Part shown: positions 25,860 to 34,422 of the stretch, piece after piece | How the letters are laid out: each line of letters starts with the position of its first letter | Position numbering within the stretch: position 1 is the first letter of the stretch | DNA from: Leuconostocaceae bacterium ESL0958 | Lineage (GTDB): Bacteria; Bacillota; Bacilli; Lactobacillales; Lactobacillaceae | Direction of reading: 5' to 3' | Length of the DNA stretch: 52,045 nt | NCBI GenBank assembly: GCA_029433265.1 | Contig: JAQTHT010000011.1 | Coordinates: forward strand, 1-52,045 | The notes under the pieces: model-generated | The model's database searches: none | What the model was told of the DNA's origin: nothing | The model's input: only the letters and a program-made list of their open reading frames with translations | Translations under genes and position numbers: made by a program

Positions 25860-26495
25860 ATGATTGTATTAGCGGGCACCATTGGTGCGGGGAAGACGAG
25901 TCTAACGACTTTATTGGCAGAACACTTAGGCAGTGAAGCCTATTACGAGCAGGTGGCGGATAATCCCATTTTGCCACTCTTTTACCAGGACCCGCAGAAG
26001 TACGGTTTCTTGCTCCAAATTTACTTTTTGAATAGCCGCCTGGATCAAATTCTGGCCGCCCAAGAAAAGCCTCAGGCGGTCATTGACCGCTCGATCTTTG
26101 AAGATGCGCTGCTCTTCCAGCTCAATGCAGACCTAGGTCGGGCCACGCAGACCGAAGTGGACATCCACAAGTCGCTGGTGGATAACATGTTAGCGGAGAC
26201 CAACGTGGCCGAAGCCAAGAAGACACCGGACTTGTTGATTCACGTCCGGGTGTCCTTGGAGACCATGTTGGCCCGGATTCAAAAGCGAGGCCGGCCCTTT
26301 GAGCAGGTGGACCAGGATCCAGCGCTATACGAGTACTATCAAGCTTTGAATGCCCGCTATGATCAGTTTTTTGCGGACTACGACCGTTCGCCAAAATTAC
26401 AAATTGATGGCGACCGCTATGATTTTGTTGCAGACGAAACGGCTAGAAAAGAAGTGCTGGCCCAGATTGATCAGGCGCTTGCTGCCCAAAAGTAA
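25860..26495 (+). CDS. Deoxynucleoside kinase
   Basis: 211 residues of the dNK/dGK/dAK family. It phosphorylates deoxyadenosine, deoxyguanosine or related nucleosides for salvage. The P-loop is GTIGAGKTS at residues 6-14, and the substrate-site motif is DRSIFEDALLF near 75-85. The LID-like arginine stretch RIQKRGRPFEQ lies near 139-149. AAAAAAGGAG precedes the ATG. Many lactic acid bacteria carry two such genes side by side; only one is present here. It ends at a bidirectional terminator shared with the convergent nucleoside hydrolase gene, so both neighbours deal with nucleoside salvage. Confidence 0.9.
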   Translation: MIVLAGTIGAGKTSLTTLLAEHLGSEAYYEQVADNPILPLFYQDPQKYGFLLQIYFLNSRLDQILAAQEKPQAVIDRSIFEDALLFQLNADLGRATQTEVDIHKSLVDNMLAETNVAEAKKTPDLLIHVRVSLETMLARIQKRGRPFEQVDQDPALYEYYQALNARYDQFFADYDRSPKLQIDGDRYDFVADETARKEVLAQIDQALAAQK

Positions 26496-26502
26496 AGCAA
26501 TT

Positions 26503-26534
26503 AAAAACCGGCTGCGTCTGCAGCCGGTTTTTTG
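26503..26534. terminator. Bidirectional terminator
   Basis: A 13-bp perfect stem (26503-26515 with 26520-26532) with a 4-base loop and A/T flanks between two convergent genes. Confidence 0.93.
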
Positions 26535-26538
26535 ATTG

Positions 26539-27501
26539 TTACTGAAGAACCTTGAGCATGGTTGCTTGGAAGTCCGCTAAGAAGCGGTCAACCGCAACGG
26601 AAAGCGCCGCCTGTGCGTTGGTCTCTTTGTCCTTGAGGCGGGCGGGATCGCCAATGGTCCGACCGTAGTCGCCCGTCTTGTGATCGGTGGTGACCATCAT
26701 GTTGATGGCAAAGAGGGAAACCAGTGTGGGCTGTAAGGCCACCGCCACCGCTAGGGGATCATGCAAAGCAGCCCCCTTTTGGTCAATGTCTAGGTTATAA
26801 TAGGCATCAATGTAATAGTCCATGATGTCGGCGTAGTCGCTAGCCTGCTTGGTGCCCAGGGCCCGCCATTCTTTGGTTTCTGCCTTAGTTAAGAGGGTGC
26901 GCAAGGTCACGTCTAGGCCCACCATGGTGAGGCCTTGCTGCTGTTGAAAGACCAGGTTGGCCGCTTCGGGATCCTGGTTAATGTTGGCCTCCGTGAAGGG
27001 CGTGACATTGCCAGGGACCGTGAGCGCCCCACCCATCAAGGTGGTTTGACCGATGAGTTCTGCAACAGCGGGATCTTTTTGTAAGGCCTTGGCTAGGTTC
27101 GTCAAGGGGCCGGTTGGCAGATAGATTAAGTCGGCCTGGTAGCGGTGGGCGGCGTCAATTAGAAAATCCACCCCGTTCTGTGCTTCAACAGAGCGGCTGG
27201 CTGCTGGCAAGGCCACGTCACCGACACCGTTTTGACCGTGGATGGCAGCTGAAATGGGCATCACTTCAAAATCACTGGCTGCCAAAGCGTGCCGTTCACC
27301 GATGAAAACGGGAATATCGGGTCGACCGAGTAGCGCTAGTAGTTCCAGGGAATTTTTGGCCGTCTGTTCACTCAGGGCATTCCCATAGGTGGCGATGACC
27401 CCAATCAGGTCCACCTCTTCGGCGTGACCAAGGGCGTAGGCAATGGCCAAAGCATCATCGATACCAGTGTCAACATCTAAAATCATTTTTTTGCGGGGCA
27501 T
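26539..27501 (-). CDS. Nucleoside hydrolase (IunH/RihB family)
   Basis: 320 residues. The calcium-binding signature DVDTGIDDALAIAYAL is at residues 9-24, and the second conserved aspartate region HDPLAVAVAL is near 243-252. PTGPLTNLAKAL, MGGA and ANINQDPEAA are also family patterns. The enzyme splits ribonucleosides into base and free ribose; pyrimidine or purine preference is not clear. Its ribose could be used by RbsK and RpiA encoded elsewhere in the window. AAAGGAGAG lies before the ATG. Divergent from the ferredoxin-NADP reductase gene. Confidence 0.9.
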   Translation of the reverse strand: MPRKKMILDVDTGIDDALAIAYALGHAEEVDLIGVIATYGNALSEQTAKNSLELLALLGRPDIPVFIGERHALAASDFEVMPISAAIHGQNGVGDVALPAASRSVEAQNGVDFLIDAAHRYQADLIYLPTGPLTNLAKALQKDPAVAELIGQTTLMGGALTVPGNVTPFTEANINQDPEAANLVFQQQQGLTMVGLDVTLRTLLTKAETKEWRALGTKQASDYADIMDYYIDAYYNLDIDQKGAALHDPLAVAVALQPTLVSLFAINMMVTTDHKTGDYGRTIGDPARLKDKETNAQAALSVAVDRFLADFQATMLKVLQ

Positions 27502-27576
27502 GGGGCAATCTCTCCTTTAATTCTTGCCCTTATTTTATCAAAAAAAGAATTAAAAAAACGAAGGAATCAGATTAAA

Positions 27577-28578
27577 ATGGAAGAAATGTACGATATTACC
27601 GTCATTGGCGGTGGGCCTGCCGGCCTTTTTGCTGCTTTTTATGCGGCTTTACGGAACTGTCGGGTGCTCCTGTTGGAAGCCCTACCGGCGCTGGGTGGGC
27701 AGCCAGCCACTCTTTATCCTGAAAAAAAGATTTGGGATGTACCAGGTCAGGTGGGGGTCAGGGCCCGCGATTTGGTGCAAGCACTCGAAGCACAACTGAC
27801 CCGTTTTCCGGTTGATATTGTCACGGATAGTAAGGTCACCGATTTAGTCAGCGGCGACCAGGGCTTTGAATTAACGGTCAATGATGGCCAAGCGCACTAT
27901 CGTAGTAAAACCGTGATTGTGGCAACTGGCCATGGGGCCTTTGAACCCAGGCGCTTGCAGCTAGCCAATGAAGTGGCACTGACTGGCCAAGGATTAACTT
28001 ACTTTGCGCCCAATCCGGCTGCCTTTGCTGGCCAACGGGTTGCCGTGCTCGGTGGCGGCGATTCCGCCTTGGATCTGGCGCTGACCTTGGCAGAAAAGGC
28101 TGACCAGGTCTATTTGATTCACCGTCGAGTGCAGTTTCGCGCTTTGGAAAGCACAGTGAAGGCCTTACAGCAGAGTCGAGTCATTCAAAAGCTGGCGGCG
28201 AAAATTGTTGCTGCGCAACCAGTGAACCAGCAGTTAGCATTGGATTTAGCAGCGGCCAAAGACCGGGCAGACACTGTTCAGGAACAGTTGCTGGTAGATC
28301 AACTCATCGTGCAATTTGGCTTTTTGTCAAAGGACCAGACCTTGCAAGCTTGGGCCCTTCCACTAACGCGGACCGACCGGGGGGTGTTGGTTACCGATCA
28401 AGTGGCTACCAATATTCCCGGACTCTATGCCATTGGGGATGTCAGTGATTACGGCGGTCACGTAGATTTAATTGCGACGGCCTTTGGCCAGGGACCAAGC
28501 GCTGTCAACGCCGCGGTGGCTTTCTTCGATCCAGACCGGGGTGGCCCCGGGCATTCTTCTGCGCTGGATTTGGGCTAG
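27577..28578 (+). CDS. Ferredoxin/flavodoxin-NADP+ reductase, YumC (thioredoxin-reductase-like) type
   Basis: 333 residues. The FAD loop GGGPAGLFAAFYAALRNC is near 12-29, the NADPH loop GGGDSALDLALTLAEK near 155-170, and the terminal FAD motif IGDVSDYGGHVDLIATAFGQGPSAVN near 288-313. The CxxC redox pair of thioredoxin reductase is absent, which places it in the YumC-type FNR group that moves electrons from NADPH to ferredoxin or flavodoxin. The ATG at 27577 has GAAGGA 11 bases upstream; ATG 27586 is an alternative. Confidence 0.88.
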   Translation: MEEMYDITVIGGGPAGLFAAFYAALRNCRVLLLEALPALGGQPATLYPEKKIWDVPGQVGVRARDLVQALEAQLTRFPVDIVTDSKVTDLVSGDQGFELTVNDGQAHYRSKTVIVATGHGAFEPRRLQLANEVALTGQGLTYFAPNPAAFAGQRVAVLGGGDSALDLALTLAEKADQVYLIHRRVQFRALESTVKALQQSRVIQKLAAKIVAAQPVNQQLALDLAAAKDRADTVQEQLLVDQLIVQFGFLSKDQTLQAWALPLTRTDRGVLVTDQVATNIPGLYAIGDVSDYGGHVDLIATAFGQGPSAVNAAVAFFDPDRGGPGHSSALDLG

Positions 28579-28632
28579 GATTAGTGAATTGCTCGATATG
28601 AGACGAATTGGTGAACGATGTTCTGTTTTACC

Positions 28633-28661
28633 TATTGGACGCTTTGTTTTTCTGATACAAT
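28633..28661 (+). promoter_or_regulatory. Promoter of the secreted hydrolase gene
   Basis: TATTGG (28633-28638), a 17-base spacer and TACAAT (28656-28661). The overlapping TTGGAC would have only a 15-base spacer. I do not see a WalR box (two TGTWAH half-sites 11 bases apart). Confidence 0.55.
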
Positions 28662-28696
28662 AGGGCCTAGATGTGCATTTATGTGGAGGTAAAACC

Positions 28697-30337
28697 ATGA
28701 CAGCAAAGCAGACGATGTGGACGGCCGGGGCGACGACGCTGGCTGCCACGGGGGCGGTCTTTGGTGCGGCGATGATGAATCCCGCCCATCAAGCAGCCGC
28801 CGATACTCAAAAATCAGAACAGCTCACGGCCGACCATTGGCAGGCCAATTCGGTAGAGCAGATTGAGCAGGCCATTGCAAAACAGGGCAAGCGTGACGAC
28901 GTGAATGGCTATGTCCCACAGTGGGGCGATACCTTGACGGGGATTGCAGCGGCTTACCGGCTTGCACCGGATGACTTGGCCAACCGCTTGGGTCTGCAAG
29001 ACCAAGATCTCTTATTGGTCGGCTATCAGATGCAGGAACAGGCGAAGGTTATCGCTAACCTGCACCAGGCCGGCTATTTGACGGGGGCGGCGGCTGTCCA
29101 AACGTTGCCAACTCAGCCACAAAGTCAGGCAACGCAGACGGCGGGTCAGGCACAATCAGCACAACGCCCAGACTTGTTGATGGTACAGCAGGGCATTCCA
29201 ACCACTACGGAAACGCCTAGCAGTGAGGCCACTCAGGCAGTGAATGGTCAAGTCGGCTCTGCCACGGCCAGCCAGTCGGTTGCCCAGCAGGCCTCCCAAG
29301 CAGCGGCTAGTTCTCAAGCGGCTTCGTTGGCCGCCAGTCAATCTGCCGCCATGCAACGGCAGCAGTCCCTGGCAACGGCCCAGCAAAGTGCAGCTAGCCA
29401 GGCCAACAGTCAAGCTAGCCAATCGACGACAGCCGAAACTGCTTCTCAAGCCAGCCAGTCTGCAACGGCAGTAGCTGGCGCCCAAGCAGCTAGCCAAGTC
29501 AGTCAGTCTGCTACGGCCGTAACAGGGTCTCAAGTGAACAGCCAATCTGCAACGGCTAGTGCTCAGGCTGGCAGTCAATCTGCCGTTAGCCAAGCACCGG
29601 CTGGCCAAAGCCAAGCGGCTGAACAGACGAGTGCGACGAACGATAGTCAAGCTGCTTCGCAAACGGCGCTGCAACCGTCACAGGCAGCTAGCCAAAGTGG
29701 GACTCCTGCTAGCGCCGTTAATCAGGGCTCCCAAGCAGCTGCACAGCCAGTTGCTACTTCTGCGGCCCCTAGTCAGAGTAACCAATCTCAGTTGACCGAT
29801 TTGACTGCACAGCAAGATCAAAGCGCCCAAGTGACGCCGACTGCTGATTCCGCTGTGAGTCAGCCAGCTAGTCAGCAGGGTGTCGATACTGAAAAAGTGC
29901 TGTCTTGGTTCTATCACCACCAAGGACAATTGACTTATAGCATGTCTGGTTCCCGCAACGGGGACGACGGCACCGCTGATTGCTCCGGTGCGATGACGCA
30001 GGCTTTGTATGAAGCCGGCGCTTCGAAGCCTGCTTACCTGTACAATACGGACTCGCTCCATGGTTACTTGCAGCAAAATGGGTACCATTTGATTGCTGAA
30101 AACCAACCATGGCAGGCCCAACGGGGGGACATTGTCATTTGGGGTACCCAGGGTAATTCGGCTGGCTCTGCTGGTCACGTACAAATCATGACGAGTCCTG
30201 ACCGCGCCTTCTCCGTGAACTATGCCCACGGGGACCAAGTTGGGGCGGCTTCCTCCGAGTGGAATTACCAAAACGCTTATAATGTAACGAGCCAACAAAC
30301 GAATGGTCATCTGGACTATTATGTTTATCGTCAGTAA
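28697..30337 (+). CDS. Secreted LysM plus peptidoglycan hydrolase (Amidase_5-like) with Ser/Gln/Ala-rich linker
   Basis: 546 residues. The signal peptide (1 to about 35, ending HQAAA-D) is followed by a LysM-like wall-binding domain (about 72-115, YVPQWGDTLTGIAAAYRL). A low-complexity Ser/Gln/Ala/Thr linker spans about 140-395. The C-terminal hydrolase domain (396-546) has SMSGSRNGDDGTADCSGAMTQAL with likely catalytic Cys429 and a GHVQIM motif with His494. That domain resembles the phage peptidoglycan hydrolase family Amidase_5 (NlpC/P60-like fold) common in Leuconostoc-group surface proteins. GGAGG lies 7 bases before ATG 28697; the in-frame ATG at 28673 has none. No sortase signal is seen, so wall attachment should rely on LysM. 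Probable role: wall remodelling during growth. Confidence 0.85.
   Translation: MTAKQTMWTAGATTLAATGAVFGAAMMNPAHQAAADTQKSEQLTADHWQANSVEQIEQAIAKQGKRDDVNGYVPQWGDTLTGIAAAYRLAPDDLANRLGLQDQDLLLVGYQMQEQAKVIANLHQAGYLTGAAAVQTLPTQPQSQATQTAGQAQSAQRPDLLMVQQGIPTTTETPSSEATQAVNGQVGSATASQSVAQQASQAAASSQAASLAASQSAAMQRQQSLATAQQSAASQANSQASQSTTAETASQASQSATAVAGAQAASQVSQSATAVTGSQVNSQSATASAQAGSQSAVSQAPAGQSQAAEQTSATNDSQAASQTALQPSQAASQSGTPASAVNQGSQAAAQPVATSAAPSQSNQSQLTDLTAQQDQSAQVTPTADSAVSQPASQQGVDTEKVLSWFYHHQGQLTYSMSGSRNGDDGTADCSGAMTQALYEAGASKPAYLYNTDSLHGYLQQNGYHLIAENQPWQAQRGDIVIWGTQGNSAGSAGHVQIMTSPDRAFSVNYAHGDQVGAASSEWNYQNAYNVTSQQTNGHLDYYVYRQ
29110..29881 (+). repeat. Low-complexity repeats coding the Ser/Gln/Ala linker
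   Basis: Imperfect short repeats built around codons for SQAS, SQSATA and SQAA, with frequent AGTCAA/AGCCAG words. Such a stretch can change length by slippage or recombination and is a common site of strain variation and of assembly error. Confidence 0.7.
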
Positions 30338-30340
30338 CAC

Positions 30341-30375
30341 AAAAAAGCCTGCTAGCAACGCTAGCAGGCTTTTTT
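30341..30375 (+). terminator. Terminator of the secreted hydrolase gene
   Basis: A 16-bp stem (30341-30356 with 30360-30375) with a 3-base loop, 3 bases after the stop. Confidence 0.93.
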
Positions 30376-30402
30376 ACTGTGCTGATGAATAAGGACAAAA
30401 GA

Positions 30403-30428
30403 AAACCGTTCGGCGAACCGAACGGTTT
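30403..30428 (-). terminator. Terminator of tRNA-Lys
   Basis: An 11-bp stem (30403-30413 with 30418-30428) and 4-base loop lie 4 bases beyond the tRNA 3' end on the minus strand, with a T-rich end. Confidence 0.85.
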
Positions 30429-30432
30429 AGGA

Positions 30433-30505
30433 TGGTCAGTCAGGGGCTCGAACCCTGGACCCACGGATTAAGAGTCCGTTGCTCTACCAACTGAGCTAAC
30501 TAACC
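30433..30505 (-). tRNA. tRNA-Lys (anticodon CTT)
   Basis: A 73-base cloverleaf on the minus strand. The acceptor stem is 30499-30505 with 30434-30440 (one G-U pair), discriminator A. The D arm contains AGCTCAGTTGGTAGAGC. The anticodon stem ACGGA/TCCGT encloses loop CTCTTAA, so the anticodon is CTT, and the T arm contains GGTTCGAGCC. The CCA end is not encoded. It has its own promoter and terminator. Confidence 0.97.
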
Positions 30506-30526
30506 ATGTCTCAAACAACAAATATT

Positions 30527-30555
30527 ATCTTACCATCCTTTGGGACTTTGGGCAA
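30527..30555 (-). promoter_or_regulatory. Promoter of tRNA-Lys
   Basis: Minus-strand TTGCCC (30550-30555), a 17-base spacer and TAAGAT (30527-30532), about 22 bases before the mature tRNA. Confidence 0.6.
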
Positions 30556-30575
30556 GCCTTTTTTGAAATTTTTGG

Positions 30576-30908
30576 TTAATCCTGATTGCCCTCAATCACA
30601 ACAACATTGCCCTCTGAATCATGGACGGTTAAGGCTAGTTTGTGCTGGGGGCGTTCTTCACGAGTCAGGACAGGGATAAAGCAGTTGGCCAAGTGAGCTT
30701 GCAATGCTTGCTCGTGATCGCGCACCAGTAGTTCAAAGGCCTGGCCGGGCTGTCCGGCCACAAAGGTCAACGGTTGGCCATCTACCAGAAGCTGTCGTTG
30801 ACTAGCGGGACCCGCCTGAGGCAGGTCAAAACAATCTCGCCAAAAACGAAAAGCGCGGTTGGGGTCCTGGCAGGGGATAGTTTTATGATCAAGTTTACGG
30901 ACTTTCAT
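30576..30908 (-). CDS. VOC (glyoxalase/dioxygenase) family protein
   Basis: 110 residues, one beta-alpha-beta-beta-beta pair of the vicinal oxygen chelate fold. It starts KVRKLDHKTIPCQDPNRAFRFWRDCFDL and ends LALTVHDSEGNVVVIEG, both typical of glyoxalase-like proteins. Metal ligands would be the His near residue 8 and the C-terminal Glu in VVIEG. The substrate is unknown. ATG 30908 is preceded by AAAGG about 11 bases upstream; the frame is open to 30974, but that part has no better start. It lies 70 bases upstream of tRNA-Lys and divergent from the ABC-F gene. Confidence 0.7.
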   Translation of the reverse strand: MKVRKLDHKTIPCQDPNRAFRFWRDCFDLPQAGPASQRQLLVDGQPLTFVAGQPGQAFELLVRDHEQALQAHLANCFIPVLTREERPQHKLALTVHDSEGNVVVIEGNQD

Positions 30909-30987
30909 GCGGGCTGAGGGCCTTTCCTTTTTCTTGTATCCTACCACAAAATGCTGCCGGTCGGTCAATGCCAACTGGTTAAAAATG

Positions 30988-30996
30988 TGGTAAACT
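30988..30996 (+). promoter_or_regulatory. Extended -10 box directly before the ABC-F gene
   Basis: TGG-TAAACT ends 7 bases before the ATG at 31004, with no ribosome binding site between. This is the same arrangement as at gntR (TGTGGTAAA shared) and ybaK. Confidence 0.5.
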
Positions 30997-31003
30997 GAAC
31001 CTT

Positions 31004-32563
31004 ATGGCATTACTAGAAGTAACGGGCCTGTCAATGGCCTACGCAGACAAAACTTTATATGATCAAGCTGACCTAGAATTGCAAGCTGGTGAGCACATGG
31101 GCATTGTGGGCCAGAACGGCGCCGGCAAGTCGACCTTGATTCGAATTCTAACGGGTCAAATTCTGCCCCTAGCAGGTCGGATTGATTGGGCTAAGGGCCT
31201 CCGGATTGGCTATTTGGACCAGTATGCGGAAATTCCTGCTGGTTTGACGCTGGTGAATTTCCTCCATACGGCCTATCAGGATCTCTATGATAAGCAGGAC
31301 CGCGCCACGGAACTCTACGAGCAGTATGCAGCGACGGCGGATGACAAGCTCCTAGAACGGGCTGGCCGCTTGCAAGAGGAATTGGATGCTGCCGGCTTTT
31401 ATGAGGTTGATACGGAGATTGAACGAGTCATTGCTGGTTTGGGCCTGGAAGCGATTGGCCGCGACCGGGAGCTGGAACAGATGTCCGGTGGGCAGCGTGC
31501 TAAGGTCATTTTGGCCAAGCTTTTGCTGGAAAATGATGACGTGATTATCTTGGATGAGCCCACCAACTATCTGGATGTTGCGCACATCGAGTGGCTGGAA
31601 TCGTATTTGCAGGATTTCCAAGGCGCCGCGATGATTATTTCCCACGACTTCGATTTCTTGGATCAAGTCACGAATGCGATTGCGGATATTTCCTTTGGTA
31701 AGATTACCAAATACCGGGGTTCCTTCCAGAAGGCCATGCGGCAAAAGGAAGAGCGGGCGGATCAGCAGATTCGGCAGTATGAGAAGCAGCAAGAAGAGAT
31801 TGCGAAGGCTGAAAAGTTCATTGCGAAGAACAAGGCCCGTGCTTCAACCTCCAAGCAGGCCCGTTCGCGGGAAAAGAAGCTGGCCCGCATGACTAGAGTC
31901 GAGCCACCTGCCGAAAATCTGCAGTCGCACTTTGCCTTCCCTTATACCGAATCAAAATCTGCGGAAGCCCTGTCCGTTAAAAATCTATCAGTGGGCTACG
32001 AGCAGCCAATTCTGGACCCCGTCTCCTTCTCGATGACAGCTGGGGAAAAATTGGTCTTTGCCGGCTTTAACGGGGCGGGAAAGTCCACGCTGATCAAGTC
32101 GATTTTAGGCGAGCTTCAGCCGTTAGGTGGTGAGGCGGCATTTTCGCCTTCCGCCATTGTCAATTATTTTGACCAGGATTTAGATTGGGACAATGACCAG
32201 CAGACGCCGCTCCAGGCCATGCAGGACCTCTTCCCAACAACGGCCCCCAAGGAACTGCGCCAGCGCCTGGCAGCCGCCGGCATTAACGCTGAGAATGCGC
32301 AGAAGCCCCTTTTCCAGTTGTCCGGGGGGGAACAGACCAAAGTGAAGCTGGCCATCATGGAAATGAAACCGGCAAACTTCCTTATTTTGGATGAGCCCAC
32401 CAACCACTTGGATGAAGAAACGAAGCAGGCCTTGTATCGGGCTATTCAAGCCTTCCCAGGCAATGCCATTATCGTTTCCCACGAAGTTTCCTTTACCAAG
32501 GACTTAGCGGATCAGACGTTGAATGTGGCGGCACTGTCCCACCAGGAAAATACAGAAGCATAA
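31004..32563 (+). CDS. ABC-F family ATP-binding protein
   Basis: 519 residues with two ABC domains and no membrane part. Domain 1: Walker A GQNGAGKS 36-43, signature MSGGQRAK near 160 and Walker B IILDEPTNYLD. Domain 2: GFNGAGKS near 352, LSGGEQTK and LILDEPTNHLD. The linker between them (about 245-305) is long, charged and helical, the ribosome-contacting P-site tRNA interaction motif of ABC-F proteins. Members are translation factors (EttA, YbiT, Uup types) or antibiotic-protection proteins. Length and motifs fit the YbiT-like group best, but a resistance role cannot be excluded. Start may be leaderless. Confidence 0.88.
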   Translation: MALLEVTGLSMAYADKTLYDQADLELQAGEHMGIVGQNGAGKSTLIRILTGQILPLAGRIDWAKGLRIGYLDQYAEIPAGLTLVNFLHTAYQDLYDKQDRATELYEQYAATADDKLLERAGRLQEELDAAGFYEVDTEIERVIAGLGLEAIGRDRELEQMSGGQRAKVILAKLLLENDDVIILDEPTNYLDVAHIEWLESYLQDFQGAAMIISHDFDFLDQVTNAIADISFGKITKYRGSFQKAMRQKEERADQQIRQYEKQQEEIAKAEKFIAKNKARASTSKQARSREKKLARMTRVEPPAENLQSHFAFPYTESKSAEALSVKNLSVGYEQPILDPVSFSMTAGEKLVFAGFNGAGKSTLIKSILGELQPLGGEAAFSPSAIVNYFDQDLDWDNDQQTPLQAMQDLFPTTAPKELRQRLAAAGINAENAQKPLFQLSGGEQTKVKLAIMEMKPANFLILDEPTNHLDEETKQALYRAIQAFPGNAIIVSHEVSFTKDLADQTLNVAALSHQENTEA

Positions 32564-32586
32564 AGGGCACACTGTTCAGTGATGCG

Positions 32587-32621
32587 AACCCGAAAGTTTA
32601 CGATACTTTCGGGTTTTTTTG
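32587..32621 (+). terminator. Terminator of the ABC-F gene
   Basis: An 11-bp stem (32587-32597 with 32605-32615) with a 7-base loop and a T-run, 24 bases after the stop. Confidence 0.9.
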
Positions 32622-32705
32622 ATGGGGAAAATTTGCGGATTGCTCCTGATTGATAAACAATTAGCCCCAAAAAAGGTACATTCCCATAAAAAATTAGAAA
32701 AAGAT

Positions 32706-32734
32706 TTGAAAATGATGAGTCATGCTGTTAGTAT
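32706..32734 (+). promoter_or_regulatory. Promoter of oppABCDF
   Basis: TTGAAA (32706-32711), a 17-base spacer and TAGTAT (32729-32734), about 35 bases before oppA. The 85 bases upstream are A+T-rich compared with the neighbourhood and may hold regulator sites; I recognise none. Confidence 0.65.
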
Positions 32735-32768
32735 TAATTCAACATTAAAGGACGCGGAGGATTGCGAG

Positions 32769-34409
32769 ATGAAAAGATGGCAGAAATGGACAGCAGCCAT
32801 TGTAGTGGTTGCTGCGATTGCTGGCGGCGGCAAAGCCGCTGGCTGGTGGGGCAAAAGCTCCGATTCGAATAAGAAAACGTTGCATATGGCTTTGCCAACG
32901 GAAATTCAAACATTAGATACTTCTAAGATAACCGATCAGTATTCTGCATTGATTGCCGGTAATACAGAATCCAATCTGTTGCGGACGGATGCCAAGGGCG
33001 ATCCGGTCCCCGACTTAGCTAAGTCCTACCACGTATCAGATGATGGGTTGACCTATACCGTGACGCTGCGTTCCGGCTTGAAATGGTCGGATGGCTCCGC
33101 TTTGACGGCGCAAGATGTCGTTTACTCCTGGCAGCGCCTGGCTGATCCGAAGACGGGTTCCCAGTATGCAGAATTAATTAGTAATGTCCAAAATGCCAAG
33201 GAAATTGCGGATGGGCAGAAGCCAGCCAGTGAATTAGGCGTTAATGCGGACGGCAATACAATTACCTTCCATCTGACGGCTCCTACCCCACAATTTAAGT
33301 ACCTGCTTACCTTTGGCACGTTAGCACCGCAGAAGCAGTCTTATGTGGCCAAGCAGGGTGGCAAATACGGTACAACTTCTGCTAAGCAAATTTATTCTGG
33401 CGCCTATAAGCTGGAAGGCTGGAATGGCACGAATAATGAATTCAAGATGGTGAAGAACGAGCACTACTGGGATGCTAAGAACGTCAAGACAGAGCAGATT
33501 GACTGGCAAGTCGTGAAAAACCCAGAAACTGCCATCAAGCTCTATAAGCAAGGTAAAATCGATCGGGCATCGGTTTCCAATTCAGCCGAAATGTACCAAG
33601 CCAACAAGAACAACAAGGCGGCCCAGTCAGTACCGGTTGCTGCTGCCACTTACCTGGACTATAACCAGAAAGACAATGTCTTCCTGAAGAATAAGAAAAT
33701 CCGGCAGGCTTTGAACCTAGCAACAAATCGGAAAGATTTGAACCAGCAGGCAACGGGTGGTTCCCGTGACGCTGCCCAGTCCTTAGTATCAAGGGGCTTG
33801 GTTAAGACCAGTCAGGGAGAAGATTTGTCCAACTACGTTAAGCCGGGTTACCGCTACGACAAACAGGAAGCACAGCGGCTCTTTAAGGAAGGATTAGCAG
33901 AAGTCAACCAGGGCAAGATGAAGGTCACCTTGGAAACGGATGCCGATGCCCCAATTTCCAAGTCAACAGCTGATTATCTCAAGCAGGCCTACGAGTCAAC
34001 CTTCGGTAATGATCTTCAAATTACCGAAAAGATCGTACCGTTCAAGCAACGTTTGAAGGATGCCCAAGCGGGTGACTTCGATATTATGGTGACGAATTGG
34101 ACAGGGGACTACCAAGATGGTGCCACTTTCTACGATCTCTTCGCTACAACGGATAGTGGCTTTAACTTCGGTCACTTTGATAACCCAACTTACCAGGCAG
34201 CCATCAAAAAGGCCAACACGCAGGATGCCAACCAACCGGCAGAACGCGAGCAGGACTTTAAGACAGCTGAAAAGGCTCTGATGGACGACGCCAACATCAA
34301 CCCAATCTTCTCTTGGAAGAACACGGCACTGGTTCGTTCCAACGTAGCCGGGGTAGTCAACAATCCCGTCGGCTTATCAATGGATTTGACCCACGCTTAC
34401 CGCAAGTAA
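32769..34409 (+). CDS. oppA: Oligopeptide ABC transporter substrate-binding protein
   Basis: 546 residues of the SBP_bac_5 family; it binds peptides outside the cell and delivers them to OppBC. The family core is clear (YHVSDDGLTYTVTLRSGLKWSDGSALTAQDVVYSWQRLADP, GAYKLEGWN, IRQALNLATNRKDL). The N terminus is KRWQKW, then a hydrophobic stretch IVVVAAIAGGG and KAAGWWGK. There is no lipobox cysteine and no cysteine anywhere, whereas Gram-positive OppA proteins are usually lipoproteins. It may be held by an uncleaved N-terminal helix. GGAGG lies 8 bases before ATG 32769; the open frame further upstream covers the promoter. It is first gene of oppABCDF and separated from oppB by a hairpin. Confidence 0.92.
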   Translation: MKRWQKWTAAIVVVAAIAGGGKAAGWWGKSSDSNKKTLHMALPTEIQTLDTSKITDQYSALIAGNTESNLLRTDAKGDPVPDLAKSYHVSDDGLTYTVTLRSGLKWSDGSALTAQDVVYSWQRLADPKTGSQYAELISNVQNAKEIADGQKPASELGVNADGNTITFHLTAPTPQFKYLLTFGTLAPQKQSYVAKQGGKYGTTSAKQIYSGAYKLEGWNGTNNEFKMVKNEHYWDAKNVKTEQIDWQVVKNPETAIKLYKQGKIDRASVSNSAEMYQANKNNKAAQSVPVAAATYLDYNQKDNVFLKNKKIRQALNLATNRKDLNQQATGGSRDAAQSLVSRGLVKTSQGEDLSNYVKPGYRYDKQEAQRLFKEGLAEVNQGKMKVTLETDADAPISKSTADYLKQAYESTFGNDLQITEKIVPFKQRLKDAQAGDFDIMVTNWTGDYQDGATFYDLFATTDSGFNFGHFDNPTYQAAIKKANTQDANQPAEREQDFKTAEKALMDDANINPIFSWKNTALVRSNVAGVVNNPVGLSMDLTHAYRK

Positions 34410-34422
34410 GGGTGTGACACAA

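Noticed and set aside
28621-28661. Search for a WalR box before the secreted wall hydrolase
   Set aside because: TGTTTT occurs, but the second half-site 11 bases further is missing.
28870-30464. Long open frames on both strands within the Ser/Gln/Ala-rich gene
   Set aside because: They are by-products of the repetitive codons; none has a start signal and the plus-frame protein has a clear signal peptide and domains.
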